Assembly (NCBI GenBank): GCA_015680685.1
Contig: MNCI01003977.1
Coordinates: forward strand, 27,555 to 79,823
Source of the DNA: Gnetum montanum
Taxonomy: Eukaryota > Streptophyta > Gnetopsida > Gnetales > Gnetaceae
DNA: 52,269 bases
Direction: 5' to 3'
The translations under genes and the position numbers were made by a program. Every line of letters starts with the position of its first letter. Within the stretch, counting starts at the first letter, position 1. Below the pieces are notes generated by a model that did not search any database, had not been told where the DNA came from, and worked only from the letters and a program-made list of their open reading frames with translations. Below are positions 32,557 to 44,460 of this stretch, one piece after another.

Positions 32557-32575
32557 GTCCCCAACAACAGTGACA
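32557..32575 (-). other. Primer-binding site of element B
   Basis: Beginning one base after the LTR edge, the minus strand reads TGTCACTGTTGTTGGGGAC. It matches the complement of plant tRNA-Asp 3' end (TGGCGCCGTTGCCGGGGA, from memory) at 13 of 18 positions. Four of the five differences are C-to-T or G-to-A. Confidence 0.75.
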
Positions 32576-32576
32576 A

Positions 32577-33449
32577 TGATGAGTGGTGAGATACCCCTAC
32601 ACTCAACCATACGAATATGAGCGTAGCGCACACGATCCAATCGAACTTCGCAAACTAAGTGCCTTCACACTTCATGGAACACTTAGGGTTAATCATTTGT
32701 TATCTTCCTAGACTTACTTGTAGTTGTCACGGTGTATGGTTAAGCGAGTCTGAGGTATATGATTTTTATGTCTTTTTATGTTTTATCTCCTATGCTAACA
32801 AGGTGAAGGGTAGAGAGACTAATTACTAACTCTAACTAATGAACTAAGTCTAAATTAACCTAGCGTCAGCATCCGTTCCCACTTATTGTACACACCTTGA
32901 ACTGACGCAACCTTGGCTACCAAACGCTAATCATTGTTGGGGTTACCAAGTGTAATGCACGTGCTCGAAGTGGTCGTACTAAGGTAGTTAACTAGGAGAG
33001 AAGGGTTGAGAAATATTTAACAACTAATAAAGAATTAAATAACAGATAATAAATAATTGTAAATAAAATCATAATTAGCCTATTCCATGCACTTTAAGGT
33101 TTATTCAAAAAGCTCATCTTTATTTCCGTACACAAACTTGTGTTTAGGTATAATGTTTGCTCAAATAAAGATCCATTCACTTTGGGACTCCTACTGCGGG
33201 CACATGGAAAATATTCTATCTTTGGAGTGATCGATTTGCCAAAGTTTCACTACAGTCTAAGCCTAGGATGAGAAACAAGGGAGAGCCACCTCTTATTTAT
33301 AGATATGATGACACACTGCAATATCGCGTATGGAATATCGTAGGGGAAGACATGATATTGCGTATGGAATATCGTGAGGGATGTGATATCGTGACGGCCA
33401 TGATATCGCGTACATGATATCGCGGCCCATGCGATATCGCGTCCCATCA
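32577..33449 (-). repeat. 5' LTR of element B
   Basis: 873 bp, starting TGATGAGTGG and ending GTCCCATCA. The TATA box (plus TTATTTATAGA) is at about 33292-33302. The U3 of about 148 bp carries eight GATATC-like units, against three in the 3' LTR. Confidence 0.93.
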
Positions 33450-33454
33450 CCTAA
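33450..33454. repeat. Target-site duplication, right copy (CCTAA)
   Basis: This pairs with 26322-26326. Joining the two flanks restores a continuous spacer of element C. Confidence 0.92.
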
Positions 33455-34489
33455 GAAGAGCCATCCTTAGTCAAAACCAAAACCAACCTCTTTTAGTGAC
33501 TTTGCATCACCATTCCAAGACTAATCTATTCCATTGAGACACAAGAGTGCTTCCATAGAACAACCACCATTCCTTAAAGAGAAGCAGAAAGTAAGAGAGG
33601 GCCTTAGTTAGAGAGGACCTTCAGGCATGGGTAACATGTCTTTCTAATCCCATAACTAGTGCTTGTAGCCCGTGTATTTGTCTAAGGGGTGTGCTTGAAT
33701 TCCCACCATTTTTTAATTTTATTTTTCTTCTTCTTCTTCTTCTTTTAGAATTTTTGGATGGGAACCACACCATGTGAAGACTTATTCAACTTCCTTCTAT
33801 TATTCAATATGAAATGGTAAGAAATCCATGAAAACACTCATGCACCTAAGTAAGTAGAAGAGTATGAAGAATATTGAGTTCCCTTGAAGTCACATCCTAT
33901 GCAAACCTTTGAATCCTTTCTAATTCTAGAAACCACCAAGGTCACAAATTTATTAAAGGTTTATTTAATGAAAGGAACCTCATATTTTCAAAATGAGGAA
34001 AACCATAGATTTTTGTGGATGGGTGAATATCGTGAACTCATTGCCTATTCCATGAAAAAGAAACCATGCTTTAGCCATCGGTACAAAAATTCAAAAATAG
34101 AAACCATACATTAGCAAACAAAAACATTAAGCACAAACCACCATTAGTAACAACATTCATCACCATTGTGTCCTATTGGCACAAAGCAAGCTTATTAATA
34201 AAAATTCAAAAATCACACTAAAATAAAGTAAGCTATATATAAGAAAGTGTAAAATATTCAAGAAAAATTTTAATGTACTAATGATGGTGGAAAAAAATGG
34301 TATAAAATAGGAAAATGTTTTAAAATAAAAAAGATGTAAAATAAAAAATTTGCAAAAAAACAAATGTGTAAAATAAAAAATTAGAAAAACTAAGAAGCCA
34401 CATATATGGTTAGCAGGGGTGGCCATCTCCCCATGATTGAGTTGGAAGGAGGAGATTAGAAAAATTAAGCTCGGTTGTCCATCCATTGA
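33455..34489 (-). other. 3' spacer of element C, integrase-side half
   Basis: This contains the T-rich repeat block (34200-34390 on plus as A-rich), a PPT-like motif at 34427-34440 (minus TCAATCATGGGGAG) and a conserved block near 33620-33650 (plus GGGTAACATGTCTTTC). The small spacer ORF seen in A is closed by stops here. No gene is supported. Confidence 0.6.
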
Positions 34490-35700
34490 GATATTTGTTG
34501 TACTAGCTCACTTGGGCTTGTGGAAAGGCTTCACTTATTGGATGTTGACCAACTACTTCTTGTTTGGGCTCTCAAGTTTGTATATGATCATGGCTCTAGA
34601 AGAAAAGGTTTCATTGATTATATAAGGTCCCTCTCATCATTTTTGAAATTTTGTTTTTTGAGGAACATGCGTGGGGTTACAGTAGAGGTCCTTATCTCTA
34701 GGTTGAAGTTTGATCCTTCTGATTCTTTGGCCATGTCATTGTTTGTTGAATGCCTTGTGCACTTAATTTCAAGACAAGGCCACTAATTGATTTTCATCTA
34801 GCACATTTAGATTGATCAATCTTTCTTTTTTTGTTAGACTTAGGTTTAGGTCATAGGCTGTTGAGAGTGTACAGAGCTTAGATTAAATTGGGAGTGTTAG
34901 AAGTTTTTCGTACACTAGCTCATAAGGAGAGTAGCCTATAGGAAGTTTCCATGTTGAGTAGTAGGTCCAAAGGGCATTGTTGAGTTTCATGCTCTAATCT
35001 CTCCTATATTTACTAATAGTTCTTATTTGAATCTTTGTGATCTCTCTATTAGTAACCTCTACTTAACCATTGGCTTGGGGATGGTAGGGTGTTATTAATT
35101 TCTATTCAATCTCTAAGAATTGCATAAGCTTCTAAAAAGTGGTTCTTGTGAAGTGTGTTCCATTATTAGAAATTAGTGCACATGGCACCCCAAACTTGTT
35201 TATAATGTGCTATTATACAAATCGAGTAGTAGTGGATGATGTGTAGTCAACAATGACTATTGCTTCAGCCCATTTGGTATAGTAGTCAACAACTACGATG
35301 ATATATGCCTTTTCATTTGACATGGGTGTGATGGGACCCATGAAGTTGATGCTTCCTATATTGAAGGGTTATAGTGGTTGAATCAAATGTTGAGGATCCT
35401 TCATTCATGTGGTCATTCCACCATCATGTTGATAGTGGTCATAGGATTAGATAAACTGGTAAGCATCCCTGAAGATTGTGGGCCAATAGTATTTTTCCAT
35501 TAGGATGTTTATGGTCATGCATCTCCCTGCATAGTGGCCTCCACAAGGGCCTTTGTGAGCATCCTTGAGAATGTGCAATTGATTTGCATTAGGGACATAC
35601 CAATGAACCAGACCATTGGCATACACCTTGTAAAGGTGTCCATTGATTTCCATGAAGCGTTTGACCTAATGAAGAAAATATTATTTCTTTCTATAATCCA
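34490..35700 (-). pseudogene. Integrase of element C
   Basis: The zinc-binding region is at 35653-35420 (ILKDAHKGPCGGHYAGRC, then KYYWPTIFRDAYQF). The catalytic core has FMGPI, DYYTKWAEA, ISNNGTHF and YHPQANG-VEVTNRE. Both histidines of the HHCC finger are present, but the two cysteines read Tyr. The first two acidic residues of the D,D,E triad read Asn; the Glu remains. The C-terminal part reaches the spacer near 34490. The enzyme would insert the cDNA; this copy cannot. Confidence 0.85.
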
Positions 35701-35799
35701 AATCTTGTGGCATCTCTTGAGTGAGAAGACAAGTGAGGATGTCATCATACCATTTGGATTTTGATTATGTAGGCATATGTTCATTAATTGCACCCGCAA

Positions 35800-36299
35800 A
35801 AAGGAGTTCATCTGGGAATTGATCAAAGAGTGGGCTCTCCTTCTCTTTATCATCCCATGGCAACCAATCAGCAACCACATTCTCAATTCCCTTTAAATAT
35901 ACCATTATAAGATCAAATTCTTGCAAGATCATCAGCTATCATATGACACAGGGGCTCATCATTGGCTTGCTCATGAGGAAGTGAATGACACTGTGGTCAA
36001 TATGCATAAACATTTTATATCTAAAAACATAGTGCCTAGACTTCTCTAGAGCATACACCACTACCATTAGTTCTTTTTCTGTTGTGGTGTAATTCAACTG
36101 TGCACCCATAATTCTTCAACTTTTGTAGTGGATGTAATGTGGACATTTCTTATCATGAAATTGCATAAGTATGGCTTCCAAGACATAATTTGATCCATCT
36201 ATCATGATATGAAATAGTCTAGACCAGTTAGGTTCTCATAGAATTGAAGTCTCTATGAGCTTCTACTTGAGGCTTTGAAATGTCTTTTTGCATTCCTTG
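35800..36299 (-). pseudogene. RNase H domain of element C
   Basis: The frame holds IDGSNYVLEAIL, NYTTTEKELMVVVYALEKSRHY, IDHSVIHFLMSKP and LQEFDL..KGIENVVAD, the standard Ty3/gypsy RNase H order. The acidic residues of these motifs are still present, unlike those in the neighbouring domains. Stops occur between MSPCVI and LMILQ. Confidence 0.82.
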
Positions 36300-37420
36300 G
36301 TCTAGATGAATAGAGCATCTTTCTTTGTTAGCTTGACCAATGGTTTTGCGATCTTAGAGAAATTATCTATGAATCATCGGTAGTAGCTAGTGTGTCCAAG
36401 GAATGACTAAACATCTTTAATGACTAAACATCTTTAATGATTTTTAGTTGATGAGTTATTCCTTAGATGATCCTTATTTTTTCAAGGCCCACATCTATCC
36501 CTGCATAAGAAAATTTATGCCCTAGTATAATGTCCTCCTGGATCATGAGATGGCTCTTCTTCCAATTGAGTCATAGAATTGTTTCGACAAATATTTTGAG
36601 TACTTACTTAAGGTGGTCCAAGGCTTCCTTGAATGTAGCACCATAAGTGGAGAAGTCATTTATGAAGACTTCCACTTTACTACTAATTTGCTACTGAACA
36701 ATGCTTAAGACTAGGTGTTGAAAAGTGGTAGGAGCATTACATAGACCAAAAGGCATCTTTCAATATGCAAAAATCTACTAGGGACTCATGAATGTTGTTT
36801 TGGCTTGTTATTTTGGTGCAATCTCAATTTGGTTATAGCCACTATAACAATATAGAAAATTGTAATAGTAATGCCCAAATATGGTGTCCAACACCTGATC
36901 AATGAATGACAATGGAAAATGATCTTTGAATGTTGCCATGTTTAACAGCCTAAAGTTGATACAAACCCACCGTTTGCCACCTCTCTTTGGCACTATCACA
37001 AGTGGGTTGACCCACTCACTATTTTCAATGGGGTAGATGAACCCTACCTTAAGGAGTTGCTCAATCTCCTCTTTAACGATTTGTTTCAATTTCGGGTTCA
37101 ATCATCATTGTGGTTGCTTCCTTGGCTTCATGGATAGATCAGTATAAATGCGATGCTGGCATATCTATGGATGAATTCCAATGAGTTTAGGGTATAACCA
37201 AGTAAAGGCTATTGGCCATCTATTGATCAATTTCAATAGGTTTGCTTTTTTCTTGGGAGAAAATTTGGCATTAAGTATGATCGGCTTGCCATTTTTCAAG
37301 AATGTATATTCTAGGTCAACAAGTAGAGTTTTCAGCTCTATGGGATCTTGTTTGAAATTCTCATGGATCTCCAACTCTTCCCAATTAGTATCATCATTTT
37401 CATCATTAAAGATTTAATGA
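36300..37420 (-). pseudogene. Reverse transcriptase of element C
   Basis: The leader region LKTLLVDLEYTFLKNG is at 37374-37165, followed by EEIEQLLKVGFIYPIENSEW, NPLVIVPKRGGKRWVCINFR and the DHFPLSFIDQVLD block at 37101-36808. The polymerase active site, normally F-x-DDFS, reads FINDFSTYG at about 36655-36675, so the first catalytic Asp is Asn. Motifs match the Athila/Tat type. Stops and frameshifts occur. Confidence 0.88.
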
Positions 37421-37479
37421 TGAACTTACTCTAGTTCATCCATGCCTATGACATAAGCTCATGTTAGGCTCTTAGTAGG

Positions 37480-38060
37480 TTCCATGCACATTATGCTACT
37501 TTTAGGATCAATAGTTAGCTATTGGGTTTCCTCTTGTTTTGTGGCTACTGCGTATAGATACCTTTGAATATTTACTTCATGTGCAGACTATTTGCATGCA
37601 GAAATAGATGCCTATTTCACAAATTAAAGTTTATGCATGCAATTACATCTTGTATCACTGGATGTGATGCATGGAACTTACTTATTCTTGATATTTTTAA
37701 ATGCATTTTCCTTAGATATTTCCAAGGAAAGATCTCTTATGCCAATTCTTCCATCAATAGTGCTTAGCCATGCCCTTCCCATAATGATTAGGAAGTCCCC
37801 CCTTACAATTCTGAATCTTGATTACTAGAAAATCGATAGGATAAGACCATCCATAGATAGTCGTTACAATGTCTTCTACAAGTCCCAATGGAATAGTAAT
37901 GGACTGGTCTACTAATTTCAATTAAATATTACTCTTCTTGAGAGGTGGCAGGTTCTAGATAGTATACATCTCAAGAGAAATCTAGTTAACACTGGAATTT
38001 GAATTAAGAAGAGATTTACATGGTTTATTCATAGTAATATGTAAATAGATAAGAGGACTC
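37480..38060 (-). pseudogene. Aspartic protease of element C, active site lost
   Basis: This aligns with B's protease. GLVEDIVTTIYGWSYPIDFLV and IIMGRAWLSTIDGR are recognisable after a frameshift. The active-site stretch that is LLDLGSGVN in B reads LLNSNSSVN here, so the catalytic Asp is gone. The downstream linker YAVATKQEETQ is also seen in E. Confidence 0.78.
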
Positions 38061-38279
38061 CTAGGATTAGTGAATATCCTAGGAAGGTTGCTAGCTCAGA
38101 TCCAATAAAAAATGACATGAGTGAGCATAAAAGTATGGATTTTGGGTAGTATTTGGTTTGAAGGGTTCTCAATGGAATGGTTTGTAAAGAATGAGGAATG
38201 AGCAGGGTGACCAGATGCCTAAGTCTTTGAAGGCTTAGTAGGGTTGTTAGATTAGAAAAATGATCTTTTACTAGCATGA

Positions 38280-40650
38280 GGTTCTGAACCACTCGGTTGA
38301 TTAACCAATTTTAGATTGATGGCCTTGGTAGCATTGCATTGCTGCAACTGGGCTGGAAGTTCACCCTTCATGGATGGAGTAGGAGGTAGCTACATTGAGG
38401 GTGGAAGAACAGGTACAAGAATAGAAAGAGGATAAGAATGAAATGTGGTATCGCTCCTAGAATGTGAAGAATGAGTTTTATAGTATTCAAGAGGATAGTG
38501 GTGATGTTGGAAAGGAGAAACATGACTAGAAGATTCATGCAAAGACAGGCGTTGTTGAAAGTAATACCCATATGAATATGGTTGTCTACAAGGGTACTTC
38601 TACCTTGGTAGTGGCAGTGCCCATGACGTTGCTACCATTATTGATACTACTCATACGGTGTTGGTGGAGTTCCACTTGGATAATATTGTTGTTGCTAATG
38701 GAACTGCATGGGATTACTTTGAGGATAAGATAATCTTCTGGGTGTTTGTCTTTTTGCTAATCATGGATTCAGAGCATACACCATAGAATCCTATAAGTAT
38801 GACACAATGGGACAACATCCCTTAGGATATTCATTTTGGAAAAGGTCACACCTACCATCATCATCTAATTTAATTTCCACAATTTTCTCCATAATAGCAA
38901 TCTTGCCCTTACCCCTTTGATTAACATGTTCAGCTTCCTTTCGCTCTTGTGGTTATGCACTACTTTATTTTTTGGACTCTTTAGCAATTTTTAGAATAGA
39001 TGGAAATTTTCTATCCATAGAGTCCCACAACTAATCTACCTAAGCCAAAATTTTAAAGGTAAATTTTTGAATTGGCAAGGTTTTCTAGTTCACCACCTCA
39101 TCATGTGGTGATTTCTCCTCACTATTACAAATTTGGACCTCCCTCTTATGAATGGAAGGATCTCGGTTGTATTCTTTTATACTTGTGTGTTTTCTTAACT
39201 CTTCTTCTTCTTTTGCTACCTACTTAATTAGCCTTTGGATCTAATGAGCTCTTAACTTTGACAGTCTTCCTTGGGCATAGATCCAAAAAGTTGTTCTCAT
39301 TTTAGAGTAAAGCCCATCTATGATGTGGTGAAGTTGTTCTTGCTAAGAGTAATCATGGCTAGAGCATTAGTGTAATAAGGAATAATATTTGTCCATGGTA
39401 GAATCTAAGGACTTATGTGTTCCTCTCCTCCAATCCTAGATCTGCTTTCTTAAATTGGATACTTGGAAGTATGTTGATACTTGTCATTGAATAGTTCAAG
39501 CATCGTACTTCATCTATGGATTGATTTGGCTTTAAGGATTGATACCAACTTTCTGCTTATTTGATGAGTGTCCTAGGAAATAACTTAAGCTTTTGCTAGT
39601 CATTTTCTATGTTTTGTAAGGCATAGTCATTATGAAAATCTTAGAGATGATTTTGTGGATTAAAGTTATATCCCCCCTTAATCTTGGAGATGTTGTTCAT
39701 ATCTAATTGTTTGATCTCACTATCTTTCATGTGCTTTGTTACAATTCTCACTACCTCTATGATGTTTAACATGCTTTAGATGGTAAGTAAAGGCTCATCG
39801 TAGACATGACATTGGTGCTTACGATGCCCTCTACTATCCCTTCATTCATGGTGATGGGCCTCTCTTGAACGCTTGTGCCCTAGATCTCGACTTGCTTGGT
39901 GATCTTGATGATCATCTCGATCCTGTCAGTTACCTCCATCATAATTGTTGCAGTTGTGTTTGAAGCCAGAAGATGAAGAAGATGATATGAAGGTGAAGAG
40001 GAAGGAGAACTAGCACCATCACGATGCTTGCCATCCTATCTTCGATGGTTACAGCCACCATCATGATCATGTTGCTTTCTCGTATCCCTACCATGACTCT
40101 CCTCCTTGGATCCCCCTTTGTCATGGAATTCATTCTTGCTAGAATTAAGATTATGTATTGTGGACTGCAAGTTCTAGTTTTGACCTACTTCACCAAAGTC
40201 AAAGAGAGGAGTCTCTTTGTATGAAAAATCCTTAGAGAAGGATTCTCCACCATCTTTTTGGTACATTAGGAATGGGGAATTATTGGACTACTTCCCCTTC
40301 ATAGATTCGTAATGTTGCTCTAGTTGTTGATCCCTTAGATATTATGCATCGGTGGGATGATAATCCCTAGCATTACTATCTTGCATAACATATTCAACAT
40401 GAACCCCTTGGATGCCCAACTGCATAAGAGTTTGGTGGAGCCTCGCAGAAATGAATTGATTGATCAACAATACAATGTTGCCTTCCATGTATCACCATGA
40501 CAGTTGTTCATCTTAGTGTAGGATGAAGGTGAAATTGGGCACATAATGATCAAGATGAGCATATATCACTCTATATTGCTGGGGCATCTGTTAATTTATT
40601 CTATTAGACTTGGGTGGAGAATCACTCCTGTGAGAAGAAGATAGCTTGTA
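38280..40650 (-). pseudogene. gag of element C
   Basis: This aligns with B's gag along its length, from the SSSHRSDSPP start (near 40650, with ATG destroyed) through the core near 39790-39300 and the Pro/Ser/Tyr-rich tail near 38570-38380. It is heavily frameshifted and stop-ridden, more decayed than B's, consistent with C being the older insertion. Confidence 0.72.
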
Positions 40651-40783
40651 TTAAAAGATAAGAAATGTGGTGTGCTTTCTTATAATTGTAGTTATTTTGA
40701 TGTATGATATGACTTTAGGGTTTATTCCAATGATGTTAGATAAATTTTCACTAAATCCTAGATAGTGCACATAAAAAACTAAA

Positions 40784-40803
40784 GGTCCCTGACAATGGTG
40801 CCA
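40784..40803 (-). other. Primer-binding site of element C
   Basis: One base after the LTR the minus strand reads TGGCACCATTGTCAGGGACC. It matches the tRNA-Asp complement at 14 of 18 positions, all differences being transitions. It is the clearest PBS in the window. Confidence 0.82.
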
Positions 40804-40804
40804 A

Positions 40805-41667
40805 TGATGAGTGGCAAGTATACCCTACACCAAACCATATGAATTACAAGCATTCACATGCAATCTAGTTGAATTCTACAGATGTTAAGTTCCTAAGAAC
40901 ATTGGTTCTGGGAAGTGAAATCTAATTGTGATGATTGTTGTCTTCCCAACTACACTTGTGAAGCTTAGTTGTATGGTTAAGTGTAATTAGGGTACATGAT
41001 TTATATTATTTTATATTTTATTCACCTATGATTGATAACAAGTTGAAACTCAATTTATCAACCAATTTAACTAATTTGATTGCTAATTAATAACTAACTA
41101 TCCTAACATAAGCATCCAGTCCCACTTTCTATACACATCTTGAATGCATACAACACTACTGGGTTATCAAGCATTTAGTGTTGTTGGGATTACCAAGTGT
41201 TGTATGTTATGATCAAAGTGATCATACTTATGTGTTTAATCTATTTGGCTTAAGTAGTTAATTAATTAAAGTCTTACTTATCTTAATTAATTGCATAATT
41301 AATGAAAATGGTAAATGTAGAAATAAATCATTAATCTATTTTAAGTGTTGCAAGGTTTGATCAAAAGGCTAATCTTTATTGTTGTCCACACTAGTGTGCT
41401 TAGATACATTAGTGCTTGAATAGAAATTTGTGCACTTTCTAACTCTTGCTGCAAGCACTCAAAAAAATATTTTGACTTTCAAATGATAAAATTACAAGAG
41501 CTCTACTACAATTATGAAAATACTCCTCATAAACATAGTGGATGAGTGTGTATTTATAGACTTTATTATTGAGTTGTGTCAACAGGGCCTCATAAATGTA
41601 GCAAATGTTACGTCAACGTAGCCCTGTCAATGGGGACCCATCAACATGAAACTTTGATGCTTCATCA
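40805..41667 (-). repeat. 5' LTR of element C
   Basis: 863 bp, starting TGATGAGTGG and ending GATGCTTCATCA. The TATA box (plus TATTTATAGA) is near 41551. U3 (about 41570-41655) has GTCAAC/GGGCC-type units and no GATATC array. It pairs with the truncated LTR at 21401-22099. Confidence 0.9.
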
Positions 41668-41749
41668 TCATTTGTATTTTAAAAATTAAATATCAATTCA
41701 ACAAGTGGTTAACTAATCTTGGATACAATAAGAAAAAATAATATAAAAT

Positions 41750-42640
41750 GTTTACTATAATATGATATTTTTGTCTCAAATGTTGAGTCTCAAGATAACT
41801 AAGAAAAATGTGCTACTCATCCTCAAGATCTCTTGTATCACATAGCCTACCTATAAGTTCTTCTCTAGGAAGTTGCATCCATGTTTCACTTTCTATTCCA
41901 AGATGATGTGAACTTAGAGAAAGTCTACTGATAAAAATATCATATCTCACTAGGACTAAAAATGATAAACAATGCACTTTTTTGAGTTTAAGTGATAGCC
42001 TTTTATGCATTTGAAATAAAATGTTTTTGTGCCTTTTACATTTAACCATAACTTTATTAGAAACCATTGTTAAAATAATTGATAAATGTGCTTTGGATTA
42101 CTTTATATCTTCTTCAATGAGATATCCTAAGTCTTCAACCATTGTATCTCTTGGAAATACTACCCATTCTCTTTTGTATCTTCAACAATTACTTTGGAAA
42201 ATTTGATCTATATATTTTTTACTAGTTTTTGAGTATAAGGAATAAATTGACAAATAGCTTATGTTTCTTGAAGAAGTATATTACACTCTAACAAAACTAT
42301 GGAGTAGAGTATTTGAATTGTCACCTTTAATTCATTAAGTAAAAATATCTTCTATACTCTTTCAATGACCTTTCAATTTTTAGCACTAAGACCTAATCCC
42401 CAAACTATATATTCATATAACACAATATGATAAATGACTATATAAAAGACTTATTTTCTAACCTTCTAATCCCAAAATCCTAATGCCTTAAATTCATTTT
42501 TAATTGTAAAGATAACATTTATTCACTCTTCTCTTTTGTCCTTAATGCATTTATCTCATCTATAATTATTCACATATTCAAGACCTAATTTTCTAAAAGA
42601 GGCCACAATTTGTAAATTGATTATTAAATTTAAAATTATA
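41750..42640 (-). pseudogene. LINE C-terminal remnant
   Basis: The frame at 42067-41813 ends LGIESETWMQLPREELIGRLCDTRDLEDE. This resembles the short Cys-containing segment (REE..C..C....EDE.HF) found at the C-terminus of plant LINE reverse transcriptases. Upstream minus-strand frames (VWGLGLSAKN, KVIERVQ-like) fit the preceding LINE region with many stops. Element C's LTR ends less than 100 bp away, so C may have landed in this LINE. Confidence 0.5.
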
Positions 42641-42708
42641 CTATGTTTTTTTTTGGTGTTTCATATCATCCTTTTAGTTTTCTCTATATTGACTTGCAAA
42701 CTAATAAA

Positions 42709-42850
42709 ATTAAAGGGAAAATTTTATAGGACAACAATTAGACCTACTATCTTATATGGTGCTAAATGTTAGGTAGTACAAAAGAGGCATGAGCAAAACA
42801 TTGGTGTGGAAAAAATGAAAATGCTTTAATGAATGTTAAATGTCACTTTA
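42709..42850 (+). pseudogene. LINE reverse transcriptase C-terminal fragment
   Basis: The plus strand translates to KGKFYRTTIRPTILYGAKC, then VQKRHEQNIGVEKMKML and WM. This matches the well-known end of non-LTR reverse transcriptases in plants (RP..LYG.ECW, ..MRMLRWM). Two TAG codons replace the expected tryptophan or arginine. It is a short relic in the opposite orientation to the neighbouring LINE piece. Confidence 0.65.
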
Positions 42851-43029
42851 TCTTAAGAATTTAAGCTTTATGATTGTCTTTTACCTCCGTCAAGAATGTT
42901 AAAATTTCTCCTCAACTTGTATTTCATTAGGTTTTGATCCTTGATCGGTTGTCTATTTTTTCTCTATTAACTTTGGAATTCCTTCTCCTATCAAGTAGAA
43001 GCCATACCTTCTAATATGGATTTAATAAT

Positions 43030-43551
43030 TCCTACCCTTAATTAATCTGGTACCTCTTCCAACTCAAAATTCTTATCAAGTGTGTTCAGCCAACTTGCAA
43101 AAGTAGTGATGTCATGTACAGTGCTGAAAGTCTTCAATTCCATGTATGGGAGTCTAGCAGCATTTCTAAATGTTCTAGCATGCCTTGCTTCATCTTCCTC
43201 ATCGAGCTTACCATGCAAAGAAGTAGATATCAGTGATAGATTCATTGGGATTTTGACATGAGGATGTGGATTTCCTTTGATTGGAATCCTTAGCTAATAA
43301 ATTCCTACAATCTCATAGTTAGAATGTCCTTCCTTCTTATTTGTTCCCCCTTCACTAGGCTAAGAAAATTCTTCATCATTAGTTGAATATGAATTCTCAT
43401 CATCTTCGTGAGTCTAAATATGATTAGGAGCCACATTCCTATCCATCTTAGCACTGATCTCATCGAATCGAGCAACCATAAGTTGAAAGGTAGATTTTAT
43501 GCTCTCCATGTCTCTATTTAGGGCTCGAACTTGTTTCTTCTAAGGTGCCAT
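43030..43551 (-). pseudogene. gag N-terminal fragment of an unrelated LTR element
   Basis: The ATG at 43551 (MAP, then KKQVRALNRDMESIKS) opens a broken frame. The part at 43245-43042 contains RNAARLPYMELKTFS and FASWLNTLDKNFELEEVPD, typical of another Ty3/gypsy gag group where a predicted beta/helix segment reads LP.LE...F.G......W......F.....V. It shares nothing with the A-E gags. Confidence 0.6.
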
Positions 43552-44204
43552 AAAAAATTAATAAAAATCTACAACTAGTTTCCAAGCAACAATCTAATCT
43601 AATGCACTAATACGAATAATGCTAGAGTAGGTACACTCCAATTTCTTTAACCTTCCAAATTCCACTAAATCTAGATATTATGAAAAATAATTTGAATTGC
43701 TAGAAAATAAGAAAACCAGTTATCTTTAATTAATGTAAAAAAGATTGCAAATTAGTAGTTCCAAAACCCATAAACAGTACAAATGACTCATCTACTCGAT
43801 GACATTGTAGAACATGAAGCTCTACAATCATACAATCATTACCCTTAATGCAAGGCACAACTGAATAAATTCTCATCCACAAACACAATACTAAGATCTA
43901 AACATAACTCAAAGCACACAAGAAACACAAAGGACAAACACACACACAATCAACCATGGAGCTACATACATACTCACAGAATCTTACACTATGCTTTCAT
44001 GCCACTCACCATGATATCTCTTGTCACTATCAATTAGAAAAACATGAAACAACAATAATATTTATTAGAAATCCAAGACAATAACCCTAAAAACCTTTCC
44101 CCATGCTTAACTTGGAGGTTCCCAATTGTTTCTATCATTTTCTCAACTTTTTTGGCTATTTCCCAACTTGGATTTGCCAATTCAAAATTTTTCCTAGTCA
44201 CATT

Positions 44205-44460
44205 AAACGTCTATAGACTTGGAGAGATATCTCTTTGTAGCTTCCAAGATTAAGAAGATACATTCCTAGAGGATGGGAGACATATCATTTCAGACAAAGA
44301 CATCTCCAAAATTAGAAATACATCTCAATAGAGACATCTTCCATTAGGCGAAGACATCTCAACTTCAAGTCAAACATCTTCAGCACTTGCTAGATGTCTT
44401 CTATTAAGGCCCAAAATTTGGCCAAGACATTTCTTAGATCCTCTAGATACCTTTTTAGCA
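44205..44460. repeat. Cluster of GACATCTC motifs
   Basis: Variants of AGACATCTC/TACATCTC occur at least eight times within about 200 bp (for example near 44300, 44325, 44345 and 44365), irregularly spaced, with one in reverse (AGATGTCTTC near 44390). The arrangement recalls the short-motif arrays in the U3 of elements A-E, but with another core. Confidence 0.6.

Larger units (their letters stand above)
26327..33449 (-). mobile_element. Element B: gag-protease element nested in C
   Basis: 7,123 bp with two LTRs, PBS, PPT and a 5-bp target duplication. Only gag and protease are encoded. Reverse transcriptase, RNase H, integrase and ORF3 are absent, and the 2.3 kb between protease and PPT is spacer. 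The organisation recalls the non-autonomous TR-GAG class described in plants, plus a protease. It must have used another element's enzymes. Its LTRs differ at roughly one base in ten over the first 200 by eye, so the insertion is old. Confidence 0.9.
21401..41667 (-). mobile_element. Element C: complete-type Athila/Tat-like element, split by B
   Basis: Minus-strand order: 5' LTR, tRNA-Asp-like PBS, gag, protease, reverse transcriptase, RNase H, integrase, spacer (interrupted by B), ORF3, PPT, 3' LTR. Without the 7.1-kb insertion B it is about 13.1 kb, a normal length for this lineage. It is the only copy in the window with pol. Catalytic residues in protease, polymerase and integrase have changed, so it is dead, but its parents could have supplied pol for the pol-less copies. 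Confidence 0.85.
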
